Of a DNA stretch of 64,000 nucleotides, positions 35,260 through 43,174 are shown one piece after another. How positions within the stretch are numbered: the first letter of the stretch is position 1; each line of letters begins with the position of its first letter. The translations under genes were made by a program, and so were the position numbers. This DNA is from Lachnospiraceae bacterium (GTDB taxonomy: Bacteria > Bacillota > Clostridia > Lachnospirales > Anaerotignaceae): contig DPJA01000039.1 in assembly GCA_003543235.1 (NCBI GenBank), forward strand, positions 196,582 through 260,581, given 5' to 3'. The notes under the pieces were generated by a model. That model did not search any database, was not told where the DNA came from, and saw only the letters and a program-made list of their open reading frames with translations.

Positions 35260-36219
35260 TTAATGGTTACACCCACTACAGCTACTGCAATCGGTGCAAT
35301 CACACGTTTCGTGAAATTCATCGTTATATACTATAGAAAAAATATTATCTTTATATGTATAATATTTTTTATTTTTGTCACTATCAATAACCTCTATTTT
35401 GTCCTTATAAAATTCTATTGCTATATGCTCCATTACATATTTATCAATCTCAAGCATACTAGGTCTTTTAATTGCTTTTTCCTCTGCTACATTGCCATCC
35501 TTATCTGTAATTTTTACGGCTGTAGACGCTGATACAATTAGCTTTTTAACGCTTCCATCTTCATTAAATTTAAGAGAATTGTCATCTCCATGAATTCCTA
35601 TTGGATTGTTATCATATGCAAACATAATGCCAATTGGAGTTTTTACTAATGTTTGTGTTTTAGGCTCTAACGATTTTATTTTTCCATTTTCATAAAAAGA
35701 CAAGCCTATTCTTGCTTCATATTCATTTTCATCTTTTATTACTTTTACTGTTTCTCCATTATACAAAGATATGCTTTTTACGTTTCCTTTTTCATAAAAG
35801 CAAACGCAAGAAACTTTATTTTGAATATACACACCTGGCATATTAATTTTAATGTCTTGAGCTAATTTTTTTTCTTCCTCTTCTGACCAAAATCCACTTA
35901 TTTGACCAAACAGCGGAAATATTCTATGCACATTGCCATTGGTGTAGAATGTCACTAGCTCTGCTTCAATATCTCCTATAACTGTAGGTATTGATGTTTT
36001 TTTCTCAAGATAAATACTTTTTAACACGCCATTATCATAAAACTCAATGGCATTTCTATGTTTTGTTCTTGACTCGCTAATCTGATATTTAGGTATTAAA
36101 ACACCCAATTCTGTTTTCATTGGACATTCCTCTTCCAAAGCACATCCTTTTAAGCTTCCATCATCATAATATTCAACACCATATTCCCCTGTTAAAATTC
36201 CGTAATTTGTTGTAATCAT
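35260..36219 (-). CDS. MORN-variant-like repeat protein with a Cys-rich C-terminal tail
   Basis: The 319-residue protein has at least six repeats of the type aromatic-Y-x-x-G-x-[LVI]-K-[SG]. Examples are YYDDGSLKGC, FYDNGVLKSIYL, FYTNGNVHRIF, FYEKGNVKSISL, FYENGKIKSLEP, and FNEDGSVKKLIV. They resemble the YwqK/MORN-variant repeats. The tail has five cysteines in twelve residues (306, 308, 311, 314 and 317) and ends in His319, a likely metal- or cluster-binding site. There is no signal peptide. The gene is 9 bases downstream of the AnfO-like gene in the nif operon. I know of no assigned nif function for such a protein. Confidence 0.75.
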   Translation of the reverse strand: MITTNYGILTGEYGVEYYDDGSLKGCALEEECPMKTELGVLIPKYQISESRTKHRNAIEFYDNGVLKSIYLEKKTSIPTVIGDIEAELVTFYTNGNVHRIFPLFGQISGFWSEEEEKKLAQDIKINMPGVYIQNKVSCVCFYEKGNVKSISLYNGETVKVIKDENEYEARIGLSFYENGKIKSLEPKTQTLVKTPIGIMFAYDNNPIGIHGDDNSLKFNEDGSVKKLIVSASTAVKITDKDGNVAEEKAIKRPSMLEIDKYVMEHIAIEFYKDKIEVIDSDKNKKYYTYKDNIFSIVYNDEFHETCDCTDCSSCSGCNH

Positions 36220-36228
36220 ACAAATACC

Positions 36229-36882
36229 TCACTCTCTGCAAACTTTATGTGTAATCACTAAAATATATTTACTTTTTTCATGTTTTATATCGCAGATAAG
36301 GTTTCTTTGTTCCAAAAAAACATCCAGCCAAGGCATAACGTGACTGCATACTATTGTTAATTTCTGAAATAACGTATTATAGAAAAATGGTATTAATGCC
36401 TTTTTGGAAGAAATCTCTGGTCTGTATTTTTGTACCTCAATGAAATCAAGGAAATATTCACCAGCATCATTAACAGCTGTTGGTTCAGTTGGTATACTAA
36501 ATGCTTTTTTAGCCAGTGCTTGCCCTTCGCTGTCGTTCATTTCGCTTTTTTGTTTCAGTGGAAGAAGTATATAATCTTGGTAAATTTGCTCTAATAATTT
36601 CTCCGAAAAAACCTCAGCCTCACATATTTCAATTCCATTTTGGTTAAAAAAATAAAAAGGAATTCCTGTTACAACTGTTCCAACTAATACCTTGCATTCC
36701 TTCAGTTGGTTAAGTAACTCGTTTAAGCAGCTTCTAAATGAAGAAATATTAGAAGTATCTAAATCTACATTCTCAATGGTTTTTACAACTTCAAAATCAT
36801 TTTTTTTATCATAGATTTTAATGCAGCTTAAATTGTAAAAATCAGTAAGACTGCCTTCTTTATTAAACAGTATACCTATCAT
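36229..36882 (-). CDS. AnfO-like nitrogenase accessory protein
   Basis: The 217-residue protein is read from the ATG at 36882 behind GGGGTGAG. A TTG six codons earlier is the alternative. The opening MIGILFNKEGSLTDFYNLSCIK, the CKVLVGTVVTGIPFYFF block and the following GIEICEAE segment fit the AnfO family. That family was first described beside Fe-only nitrogenase genes, although the exact function is not known. Here it is in a molybdenum nif operon without anfG or other Fe-only genes. It begins 6 bases after nifV-alpha. Confidence 0.7.
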   Translation of the reverse strand: MIGILFNKEGSLTDFYNLSCIKIYDKKNDFEVVKTIENVDLDTSNISSFRSCLNELLNQLKECKVLVGTVVTGIPFYFFNQNGIEICEAEVFSEKLLEQIYQDYILLPLKQKSEMNDSEGQALAKKAFSIPTEPTAVNDAGEYFLDFIEVQKYRPEISSKKALIPFFYNTLFQKLTIVCSHVMPWLDVFLEQRNLICDIKHEKSKYILVITHKVCRE

Positions 36883-36887
36883 ATAAC

Positions 36888-37691
36888 TCACCCCATACAA
36901 ATTTTTGTTAATAACAGTTCCTCAATTTTTTTAACCTTATTTTTGTCTATGCCAAAGTCAAAGTTTCTATCACAGGCATTTAAAAATTTATACATATCAC
37001 AATTTCCACTTCTCTCGCCAATGCCCAATAAAGTGCAGTCAATATAATTTGCTCCGCATTTTGCACTTTCAATTGAATTGGCTATTGCCATACCAAGGTC
37101 ATTATGTGCATGAAATTCAAGTTCAATGTCGGTTTCTTGCACAAGCTTTTTTACTAAATCCCCTGCTCTTAGTGGTGTTAACACCCCTACAGTATCCGCC
37201 AATCTAATTTTAGTGCCGCCAAGATTTTTTGTCAGTTTAACCATACTCATCAAAAAACCTTCATCGGACCTAGAGGCATCTTCAAGGCCAACTGTTACTT
37301 CAACCCCAGCCTTAGACGTTATTTTCATGCACTCCTCTAATGTTTTTTGCACCCATAATTTATTTTTCTTTAGTTTGCTATAAATTTGTACATAAGAAAC
37401 AGGCACTCCAATATGCAAAATATCTGGTTTGAATGATACTGCCAACTTAACATCATCCACATTCATCCTGCTCCATAATGAAATTTTTGAATTATGACAT
37501 TCTTTTTTTATTTCCTCAATGAAGTTAATGCTTTCAACCTTCATTTCAGGTATTCCGGCTTCAATCTCATACACCCCTAATTTATCAAGCATTACAGCAA
37601 TTTCTATCTTGTCTTGTTCTGTAAAAGCTATTCCTGGGCTTTGTTCACCATCTCTTAATGTTGTGTCAACTATCCATCGTTTTTCCTTCAT
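36888..37691 (-). CDS. nifV: Homocitrate synthase, alpha subunit
   Basis: The 267-residue protein carries the catalytic TIM barrel of homocitrate synthase. It has the DTTLRDGEQSPG metal-binding motif near residues 9-20, AGIPEM, and EFHAHNDLGMA with the HxH metal ligands. It also has NYIDCTLLGIGERSGNCD. It lacks the C-terminal helical region, which is in the omega gene just upstream. The ATG at 37691 follows GAGGTG and overlaps the omega gene by 26 bases. As in Clostridium pasteurianum, the two products should form one enzyme making homocitrate for FeMo-co. Confidence 0.92.
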   Translation of the reverse strand: MKEKRWIVDTTLRDGEQSPGIAFTEQDKIEIAVMLDKLGVYEIEAGIPEMKVESINFIEEIKKECHNSKISLWSRMNVDDVKLAVSFKPDILHIGVPVSYVQIYSKLKKNKLWVQKTLEECMKITSKAGVEVTVGLEDASRSDEGFLMSMVKLTKNLGGTKIRLADTVGVLTPLRAGDLVKKLVQETDIELEFHAHNDLGMAIANSIESAKCGANYIDCTLLGIGERSGNCDMYKFLNACDRNFDFGIDKNKVKKIEELLLTKICMG

Positions 37692-38652
37692 TGGCAAGCA
37701 CCTCTTCAACTAATTTCAAAAATTCTTCATCACTCAATCCTCTTCTTTTTTCCATACTCTGGTGCTTTATTTTTTCCAAAATACAATTGATTTTAGCTGT
37801 ATCACTTATATTTATTCCATATTCCTTACATTTGATTTTAATTGAATTGCTTCCTGAATGTTTACCAATTACAATAGTTGTCTTTTTCCCTACCAATTCT
37901 GGTTTATATGCTTCATAATTTGCTGGATTTTTAATAATTCCATCAACGTGTATTCCAGACTCTACATCAAAAATTGTTTTCCCTATAATAGGCTTAATTA
38001 ACGAAATTTTATTTCCTGTAACTTCTTCGTACCAAGCCGTTAAGTTTTCCAATACCCCAAGGCTTTGACTTGCTTTGTATCTGCTTATAATGTGCATTGC
38101 CATATATACTTCTTCTGTTGCAGCTAATTCACCAATTCCTGCAAAAGAGGTGGTTACTTCGTTGCCTCCTGAACAAAGCCATAATATGGCCAATGCACTT
38201 GCACAATCATATGTGTTTTGAGGACAAAAATTTACTGTTTTTCCTTTGAATATTGTTTTTATCTCATTCATTACATACATATAATTATGGCACATAAGGT
38301 CGTCTAGCCCTATAATTTTAATATGGTCCAAATTGGAATATTGTCTTAATAGACCTACTTCTTTTATATCGTTTATCTGAAAACTGCTAATGCACTTTTC
38401 TATATCATCGCTATGTGAAATAATGTATTTATAGATACCATTTGCATAATCCTTTAATTTATCAAATGGTTCTAGCCGTAGATAAAAACGAAATCCCTCT
38501 GGTAAAGTATTCATAAGATTATAAGCTTTAGTTGATATTTCTAAGTCTATAATTCCTATCTGTTTCATATACTCACAAAACTTATACAATTGTTCTCCTG
38601 TTACCTGATAATCATCTACATAAGACAGAGTTGAATCTATTATTCTAATCAT
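37666..38652 (-). CDS. nifV: Homocitrate synthase, omega subunit
   Basis: The 328-residue protein looks like a HMGL-family protein whose N-terminal barrel is degenerate. IDSTLSYVDDYQ stands where DTTLRDGEQ is expected, so the metal-binding motif is lost. The C-terminal half (about 215-328) has the conserved FDVESGIHVDGIIKNPANYE and IGKHSGSNSIKIK segments that cover the active site in NifV. This fits the nifV-omega gene of clostridial nif clusters. It overlaps nifV-alpha by 26 bases. Confidence 0.9.
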   Translation of the reverse strand: MIRIIDSTLSYVDDYQVTGEQLYKFCEYMKQIGIIDLEISTKAYNLMNTLPEGFRFYLRLEPFDKLKDYANGIYKYIISHSDDIEKCISSFQINDIKEVGLLRQYSNLDHIKIIGLDDLMCHNYMYVMNEIKTIFKGKTVNFCPQNTYDCASALAILWLCSGGNEVTTSFAGIGELAATEEVYMAMHIISRYKASQSLGVLENLTAWYEEVTGNKISLIKPIIGKTIFDVESGIHVDGIIKNPANYEAYKPELVGKKTTIVIGKHSGSNSIKIKCKEYGINISDTAKINCILEKIKHQSMEKRRGLSDEEFLKLVEEVLANEGKTMDS

Positions 38653-38698
38653 TCCATTTTCACCTCACTTTGCTAATAGGGCTGCACTGATTAAAGAC

Positions 38699-39007
38699 TT
38701 AAATCATAAGTTCTTTCACTGGATTGCCATTTTCAAAATGTTCATCAAAAATTTTCTCTACATCATCCACTTGCACGTTTCCATACCATACACCCTCTGG
38801 GTATACAACAACAATTGGTCCCTTATCACATATACCAAAGCAGCCTGTATTATTAATAACAACTTCTCCTGACAAATCTCTATCTTCTATTTCTTCCATA
38901 AATTTTTGTACCAAGCCAACTGCATCTTTTTGAAAACAAAGCCCCTTCTGTTGTCCATTTATTCTGCAGCTAGTGCATATAAAAACATGATATTTAGGTT
39001 GTACCAT
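38699..39007 (-). CDS. [2Fe-2S] ferredoxin of the thioredoxin-like family
   Basis: The 102-residue protein starts at the ATG at 39007, 8 bases after AAGGAG. A GTG three codons earlier overlaps that site. Cluster cysteines are arranged as CTSCRINGQQKGLC and GCFGIC, typical of the thioredoxin-like [2Fe-2S] ferredoxins. These include the one encoded in the nif region of Clostridium pasteurianum. It lies between nifN/B and nifV. It may carry electrons to, or form complexes with, the nitrogenase proteins; the precise role is not settled. Confidence 0.9.
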   Translation of the reverse strand: MVQPKYHVFICTSCRINGQQKGLCFQKDAVGLVQKFMEEIEDRDLSGEVVINNTGCFGICDKGPIVVVYPEGVWYGNVQVDDVEKIFDEHFENGNPVKELMI

Positions 39008-39030
39008 AAAATTCACTCCTTATCTAATAA

Positions 39031-41667
39031 TTAATCCTCTTGTCCATTACCCATTTGTTCAGCCGCCGCTTTTACTGCTGTATCAATTCTATCGTATGTA
39101 ACAAATACTTTAACATTTTTCTTATTTAGTTTCTGTTTAGGTGCCTCTCCTATTCTCATAGTAATAACACCATCACATTCTCCTATAGCTTTAATAATAT
39201 TGTCTATCTTGTCTGCCTCGTCACCACAGTTTTCTTCGCCAGTGCAATATTTCTGTATTTCTCGTTTCTCCTTATAGCACACATCGCCATCTTTATATTC
39301 ATAAATATACAGTTCAGCAACGTGTCCAAAATGCGTATCAACCAACATACCACTTTTTGAGGCAACCGCAAAAGTATAACTATTTCCTTCTTCAATTTTC
39401 TTTGAGCCACAATTGCCTTTGCATTCTGAAAATTCCAAAGACCTGTCATTATCAAGAGTTCCTATAGCATCTGCTCTACATTGTCTGCAGTGATACATTT
39501 GTTTCATTGTTTCTCCGCAAAGGTTTCTTATTTCGTTTACTTCTTTATTGCTGACAGGCTCCAAATTTTCAAAAACACTGCCTTTAACTTGAATAAAAGG
39601 CATAATATTTGTAATATAACAGCCTATCTCTTTCACTGTTTCTACAACCTTTGGAATATGTTTGTCGTTAATACCTTTCAATGTTACAATATTAACCTTA
39701 CAAATTATGCCTGCTGCCACAAGAATTCTTAAACCACTTAACTGGTTTGCAAGTAAAATAGCCGCCGCACTTACTCCTTCAAATTTAACTCCGTTATAAT
39801 CAATATATTTATAAATTTTTGCACCAATATTAATGTCAACTGCATTCATAGTTACCGTAACATGGCTAACACCTAACCTAATTAATTCATTTGCATACTG
39901 TGGAAGCATAAGCCCATTTGTAGACAAACAAAATGTAACGTCTGGGTCAAATTCACGAATTAATTCTAATGTTTTCTTTGTTTCTTCAAAGTTTGCTAAC
40001 GCATCCCCTGGTCCTGCAATTCCAACAACGGAAAGATTGCTCATTTCCTTTTTAACCATCTTATATTTTTCCAATGCCTCTATTGGAGTGAGTATCTTTG
40101 ATGTTACTCCCGGTCTGCTTTCATTAGGACAATCAAATTTTCTTACACAGTAGTTACACTGTATATTACATCTCGGTGCAACAGCCAAGTGCATTCTAGC
40201 AGTATTAGATGCACAACCGTTAAAGCAAGGATGGTTTTTTGTTTTATCTTCAATCAGTTCTTTCATTTTGTCTTCCTGAAGTTCTTTTTTGTAATATTGT
40301 TGGTGTATATTTTCCCTAAAATCGGCTTCTTTCTTAGATAACAACGCATTTGCAATGTCTTCCATATAATCAAGGGAGCCTTCATATCCCAACATTCTAA
40401 GCCTCTGGCCACCAACTCTGTCATGGATTGGAAATCCTCTTCTTACTAACGGAATGCCAAGAGATTCTTCCATTCTTCTGCCATCCGAACTGCCAATTAA
40501 TAGGTTTGCATGAAGCTCTTTTGCCAATGCTTCTATTGTCTTAAAATCCACATCTTGCAATATTTCATACCTATCTATAAAATATTTTTTAGCAATTTCA
40601 TCTATTTCGTCTTTAAGCAGTCCCTTCAAGTCATTACAGACCGAGCCAGTTGCAACAACCAAAGGCATTACTCCATTTTCAACACATAATCTTACTGTTG
40701 ATGCTACATAGTCAGGTTCGCCAAAAATTACTGCTCGCCCTTCCCCATTATATTTATGTGCATCAATCATAGCATCCAAATATCTGCCACGTTGAATTGT
40801 TATCTCTTCTGGAACATCTATTTCACTAAGTTTAGACAGCAAATCATAAAAAATATCTGTATCTCTTAATCCCACTGGCATATTTATTCTATAATATGGA
40901 ACTCCATAGTGATTTTCTAAATATTTGCCAGGTGAGTCTTTTATTTCAATACCACACAACTCAATTGTAGCCTTAGCACCAGCCATTTTTTTAATATCCT
41001 TTAGGCTTGTTCCACCACTTGGCAATTTATCATATTCCTCTTTATAGCCACCGTCTAAATTATCAGAAACGTCAGGCAAAAGTATTATTTTAAGCCCAAA
41101 CATTTCAAAAGCTTCTTTTAAAAACCTTGTGTCCGCAGGGGTTAATGGAGCTGTAATTACATTAATACAATCGTTTGCCTCAGTCTGCATAGACACCGAT
41201 GATATAACACCAAAAATGGCACTAAAATACCCTTCATATTGGGTGCCACCGTAGCCAGGAGATTTTACAGGAATAATCTCAATATTTTTATATTCTGGAT
41301 TTTCTGCATAAAATTTTCCAATCATTCTAGGCAGGTCCTCTCCAATTGTTTCTGCAAGGCAGGTGGTAGAAACGCCAATAACCTCTGGATGATAAATTTC
41401 AATAAGATTTTTCAATCCTTTTAATAAATTTGTTTCTCCACCAAAAACCGTTCCCTGTTCAGTTAAGGAAGAAGATGCAATATCCACAGGTTCGTTGTAA
41501 TGTGTTGCCATATGTCTTCTGATATATGTACTGCACCCTTGGGAGCCGTGTAAAATTGACATACAATTTTTAATTCCATAAAATGCAGTAACCGAGCCTA
41601 AGGGCATACACATTTTGCAAGGATTTGTATTAAGATTAACCATTGGTTCAATTTTAGTTTTACTCAT
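39031..41667 (-). CDS. nifN-B: NifN-NifB fusion with a C-terminal NifX-like domain
   Basis: The 878-residue protein has three parts. Residues 1 to about 435 are NifN (PCKMCMPLGS, HGSQGCSTYIRRH, GVSTTCLAETIGEDL), which with NifE scaffolds the cofactor. About 470-740 is the radical SAM NifB domain, with cluster cysteines 500, 504 and 507 in CNIQCNYC and auxiliary cysteines in HPCFNGCA; it makes NifB-co. From about 755 to 870 is a NifX/NafY-type cofactor-binding domain (VDTHFGHVAELYIY). Clostridial nif operons commonly have the NifN-B fusion. The ATG overlaps the nifE stop by 8 bases. Confidence 0.96.
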   Translation of the reverse strand: MSKTKIEPMVNLNTNPCKMCMPLGSVTAFYGIKNCMSILHGSQGCSTYIRRHMATHYNEPVDIASSSLTEQGTVFGGETNLLKGLKNLIEIYHPEVIGVSTTCLAETIGEDLPRMIGKFYAENPEYKNIEIIPVKSPGYGGTQYEGYFSAIFGVISSVSMQTEANDCINVITAPLTPADTRFLKEAFEMFGLKIILLPDVSDNLDGGYKEEYDKLPSGGTSLKDIKKMAGAKATIELCGIEIKDSPGKYLENHYGVPYYRINMPVGLRDTDIFYDLLSKLSEIDVPEEITIQRGRYLDAMIDAHKYNGEGRAVIFGEPDYVASTVRLCVENGVMPLVVATGSVCNDLKGLLKDEIDEIAKKYFIDRYEILQDVDFKTIEALAKELHANLLIGSSDGRRMEESLGIPLVRRGFPIHDRVGGQRLRMLGYEGSLDYMEDIANALLSKKEADFRENIHQQYYKKELQEDKMKELIEDKTKNHPCFNGCASNTARMHLAVAPRCNIQCNYCVRKFDCPNESRPGVTSKILTPIEALEKYKMVKKEMSNLSVVGIAGPGDALANFEETKKTLELIREFDPDVTFCLSTNGLMLPQYANELIRLGVSHVTVTMNAVDINIGAKIYKYIDYNGVKFEGVSAAAILLANQLSGLRILVAAGIICKVNIVTLKGINDKHIPKVVETVKEIGCYITNIMPFIQVKGSVFENLEPVSNKEVNEIRNLCGETMKQMYHCRQCRADAIGTLDNDRSLEFSECKGNCGSKKIEEGNSYTFAVASKSGMLVDTHFGHVAELYIYEYKDGDVCYKEKREIQKYCTGEENCGDEADKIDNIIKAIGECDGVITMRIGEAPKQKLNKKNVKVFVTYDRIDTAVKAAAEQMGNGQED

Positions 41668-43018
41668 AATGGCAAGCCCCCTTTCCTCTCGTATATTTCC
41701 ATACTGGATGATTTATACTACCATTTATCTCAGTAACAAAATTCACAACACCATCAAAACCCGCAAGCGGATGCTTTCTCTCGTGATTATGGTCACAAAA
41801 AGCAATTCCCAATTTATATGCAAGGGGTCTTTCTTTTACACCACCAACTAAAATATCTACATTCTTTTCTTTCATATACTTTTCAAGTTCTGCAGGATTT
41901 GCATCATCCAATATTACCGTGTCTTTTTCTACAATGCTTTCTATAACTTCATACTCGTCTTTTTTTCCTGTCTGCGTGCCTACTACTGCAGTTTCTATTC
42001 CCAATGCTTTAAATTGTCTTATAAGAGATATTGCCTTAAAGCCACCGCCAACATATATTGCGGCTTTTTTACCAGTCAAATTCTTTTTATATTGATTAAT
42101 AAAGCCTTCAATTTTATCGCTTTCTTTTTTACAAAAGTTTATTGCTTTTTCTCTAGCTTCGTTATCACCCAAAGCCTCAGCAACTTTTATAAGAGAAGCC
42201 GTCGTGTCTTCTACGCCAAAAAAACTTACTTTTATAAATGGAATTCCCATTTCTTCTTGCATTCTGTTTGCTAAATATGTACTAGAACCTGCACACTGAA
42301 CAATATTAAGTGTTGCAGAAGATGCTTTTTTCATACTTTCAAAATTTGAATCACCTGTAAAGGTTGATAAGACATTAATTCCTATTTTTTCCATGTAGCT
42401 TTTTATAATCCACATTTCTCCTGCAAGATTGAAATCGCCTAAAATATTAATGCCATTTACCTTAGGTTGGTCTTTATATTGTGATATAACTTGCATTATT
42501 GCATCACACGCCATTCTGTAACCTGTGGCTTTGTTTCCCGAAAACCCAGGAGATTTAACAGCTATTACGTGCATATTGTACTTATCAGACATTTTCTTGC
42601 ATATTGCTTCAACATCATCACCAATTACGCCTACAATACAGGTTGCATAAACAAATATTAGTTTTGGATGATATTTATTGGCAATTTCTTCTATTGCCGC
42701 TTCTAACTTTTTTTCGCCACCAAAGATAACGTCCTTTTCTCTCAAATCTGTAGAAAAACTAGTTCTAAATACATCATCGTCACTAGTCAAGCTTCCTCTA
42801 ATGTCCCATGTATAGCTAGCACATCCAATTGGACCATGAACAATATGAAAAGCATCCGTTATAGGGTTTAATACAACCCTTGCACCACAATACACACACG
42901 CTCTTTGGCTTATGGCTCCAGAAACACTATCAGAATCACAGTTGATACCACTTCCACTGCATCCAAGTTCATTTTTCAGCACAATTGACTGCTTTCTTTC
43001 TTCTAAAATCTTGTCCAT
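41660..43018 (-). CDS. nifE: Nitrogenase cofactor scaffold NifE
   Basis: The 452-residue protein starts at the ATG at 43018 behind AAGGAAG. Upstream in-frame codons lack a site. Cysteines in ACVYCGARVV, HGPIGCASYTWD and YATCIVGVIGDD correspond to those binding the permanent cluster of NifEN. GINILGDFNLAGE and KSPGFSGNKATGYRMACDA are further NifE-like segments. With NifN it receives NifB-co and hands on mature FeMo-co. It follows nifK after a 156-base gap that contains two strong hairpins. Confidence 0.96.
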   Translation of the reverse strand: MDKILEERKQSIVLKNELGCSGSGINCDSDSVSGAISQRACVYCGARVVLNPITDAFHIVHGPIGCASYTWDIRGSLTSDDDVFRTSFSTDLREKDVIFGGEKKLEAAIEEIANKYHPKLIFVYATCIVGVIGDDVEAICKKMSDKYNMHVIAVKSPGFSGNKATGYRMACDAIMQVISQYKDQPKVNGINILGDFNLAGEMWIIKSYMEKIGINVLSTFTGDSNFESMKKASSATLNIVQCAGSSTYLANRMQEEMGIPFIKVSFFGVEDTTASLIKVAEALGDNEAREKAINFCKKESDKIEGFINQYKKNLTGKKAAIYVGGGFKAISLIRQFKALGIETAVVGTQTGKKDEYEVIESIVEKDTVILDDANPAELEKYMKEKNVDILVGGVKERPLAYKLGIAFCDHNHERKHPLAGFDGVVNFVTEINGSINHPVWKYTRGKGACHYE

Positions 43019-43069
43019 CAAAACACTTCCTTTACCGTATATTCTGATAATCTCTATAAATAACAACAT

Positions 43070-43103
43070 CCATAGTTAGGGTTTAAATTAACCTTAACTA
43101 TGG
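43070..43103 (-). repeat. Inverted repeat upstream of nifE
   Basis: Arms of 14 bases (CCATAGTTAAGGTT with AACCCTAACTATGG, one mismatch) are separated by 6 bases. On the transcript it is a strong hairpin, 51 bases before the nifE start. The following bases (ATGTTGTTATTT) are only weakly T-rich, so it may be a processing or stabilising structure and not a terminator. Confidence 0.7.
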
Positions 43104-43115
43104 GTTTTAAAATCA

Positions 43116-43168
43116 AATAAAAAAGAGAGCGTCTGACAAAAACTGACGTCTTTGTCAAAATCTCTCTT
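43116..43168 (-). terminator. Terminator-like hairpin between nifK and nifE
   Basis: AGAGAG pairs with CTCTCT, and inside it TTGACAAA pairs with TTTTGTCA. TTTTTTATTT follows on the minus strand. It starts a few bases after the nifK stop and should limit read-through from nifHDK into nifE. Confidence 0.8.
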
Positions 43169-43174
43169 AAAAAA

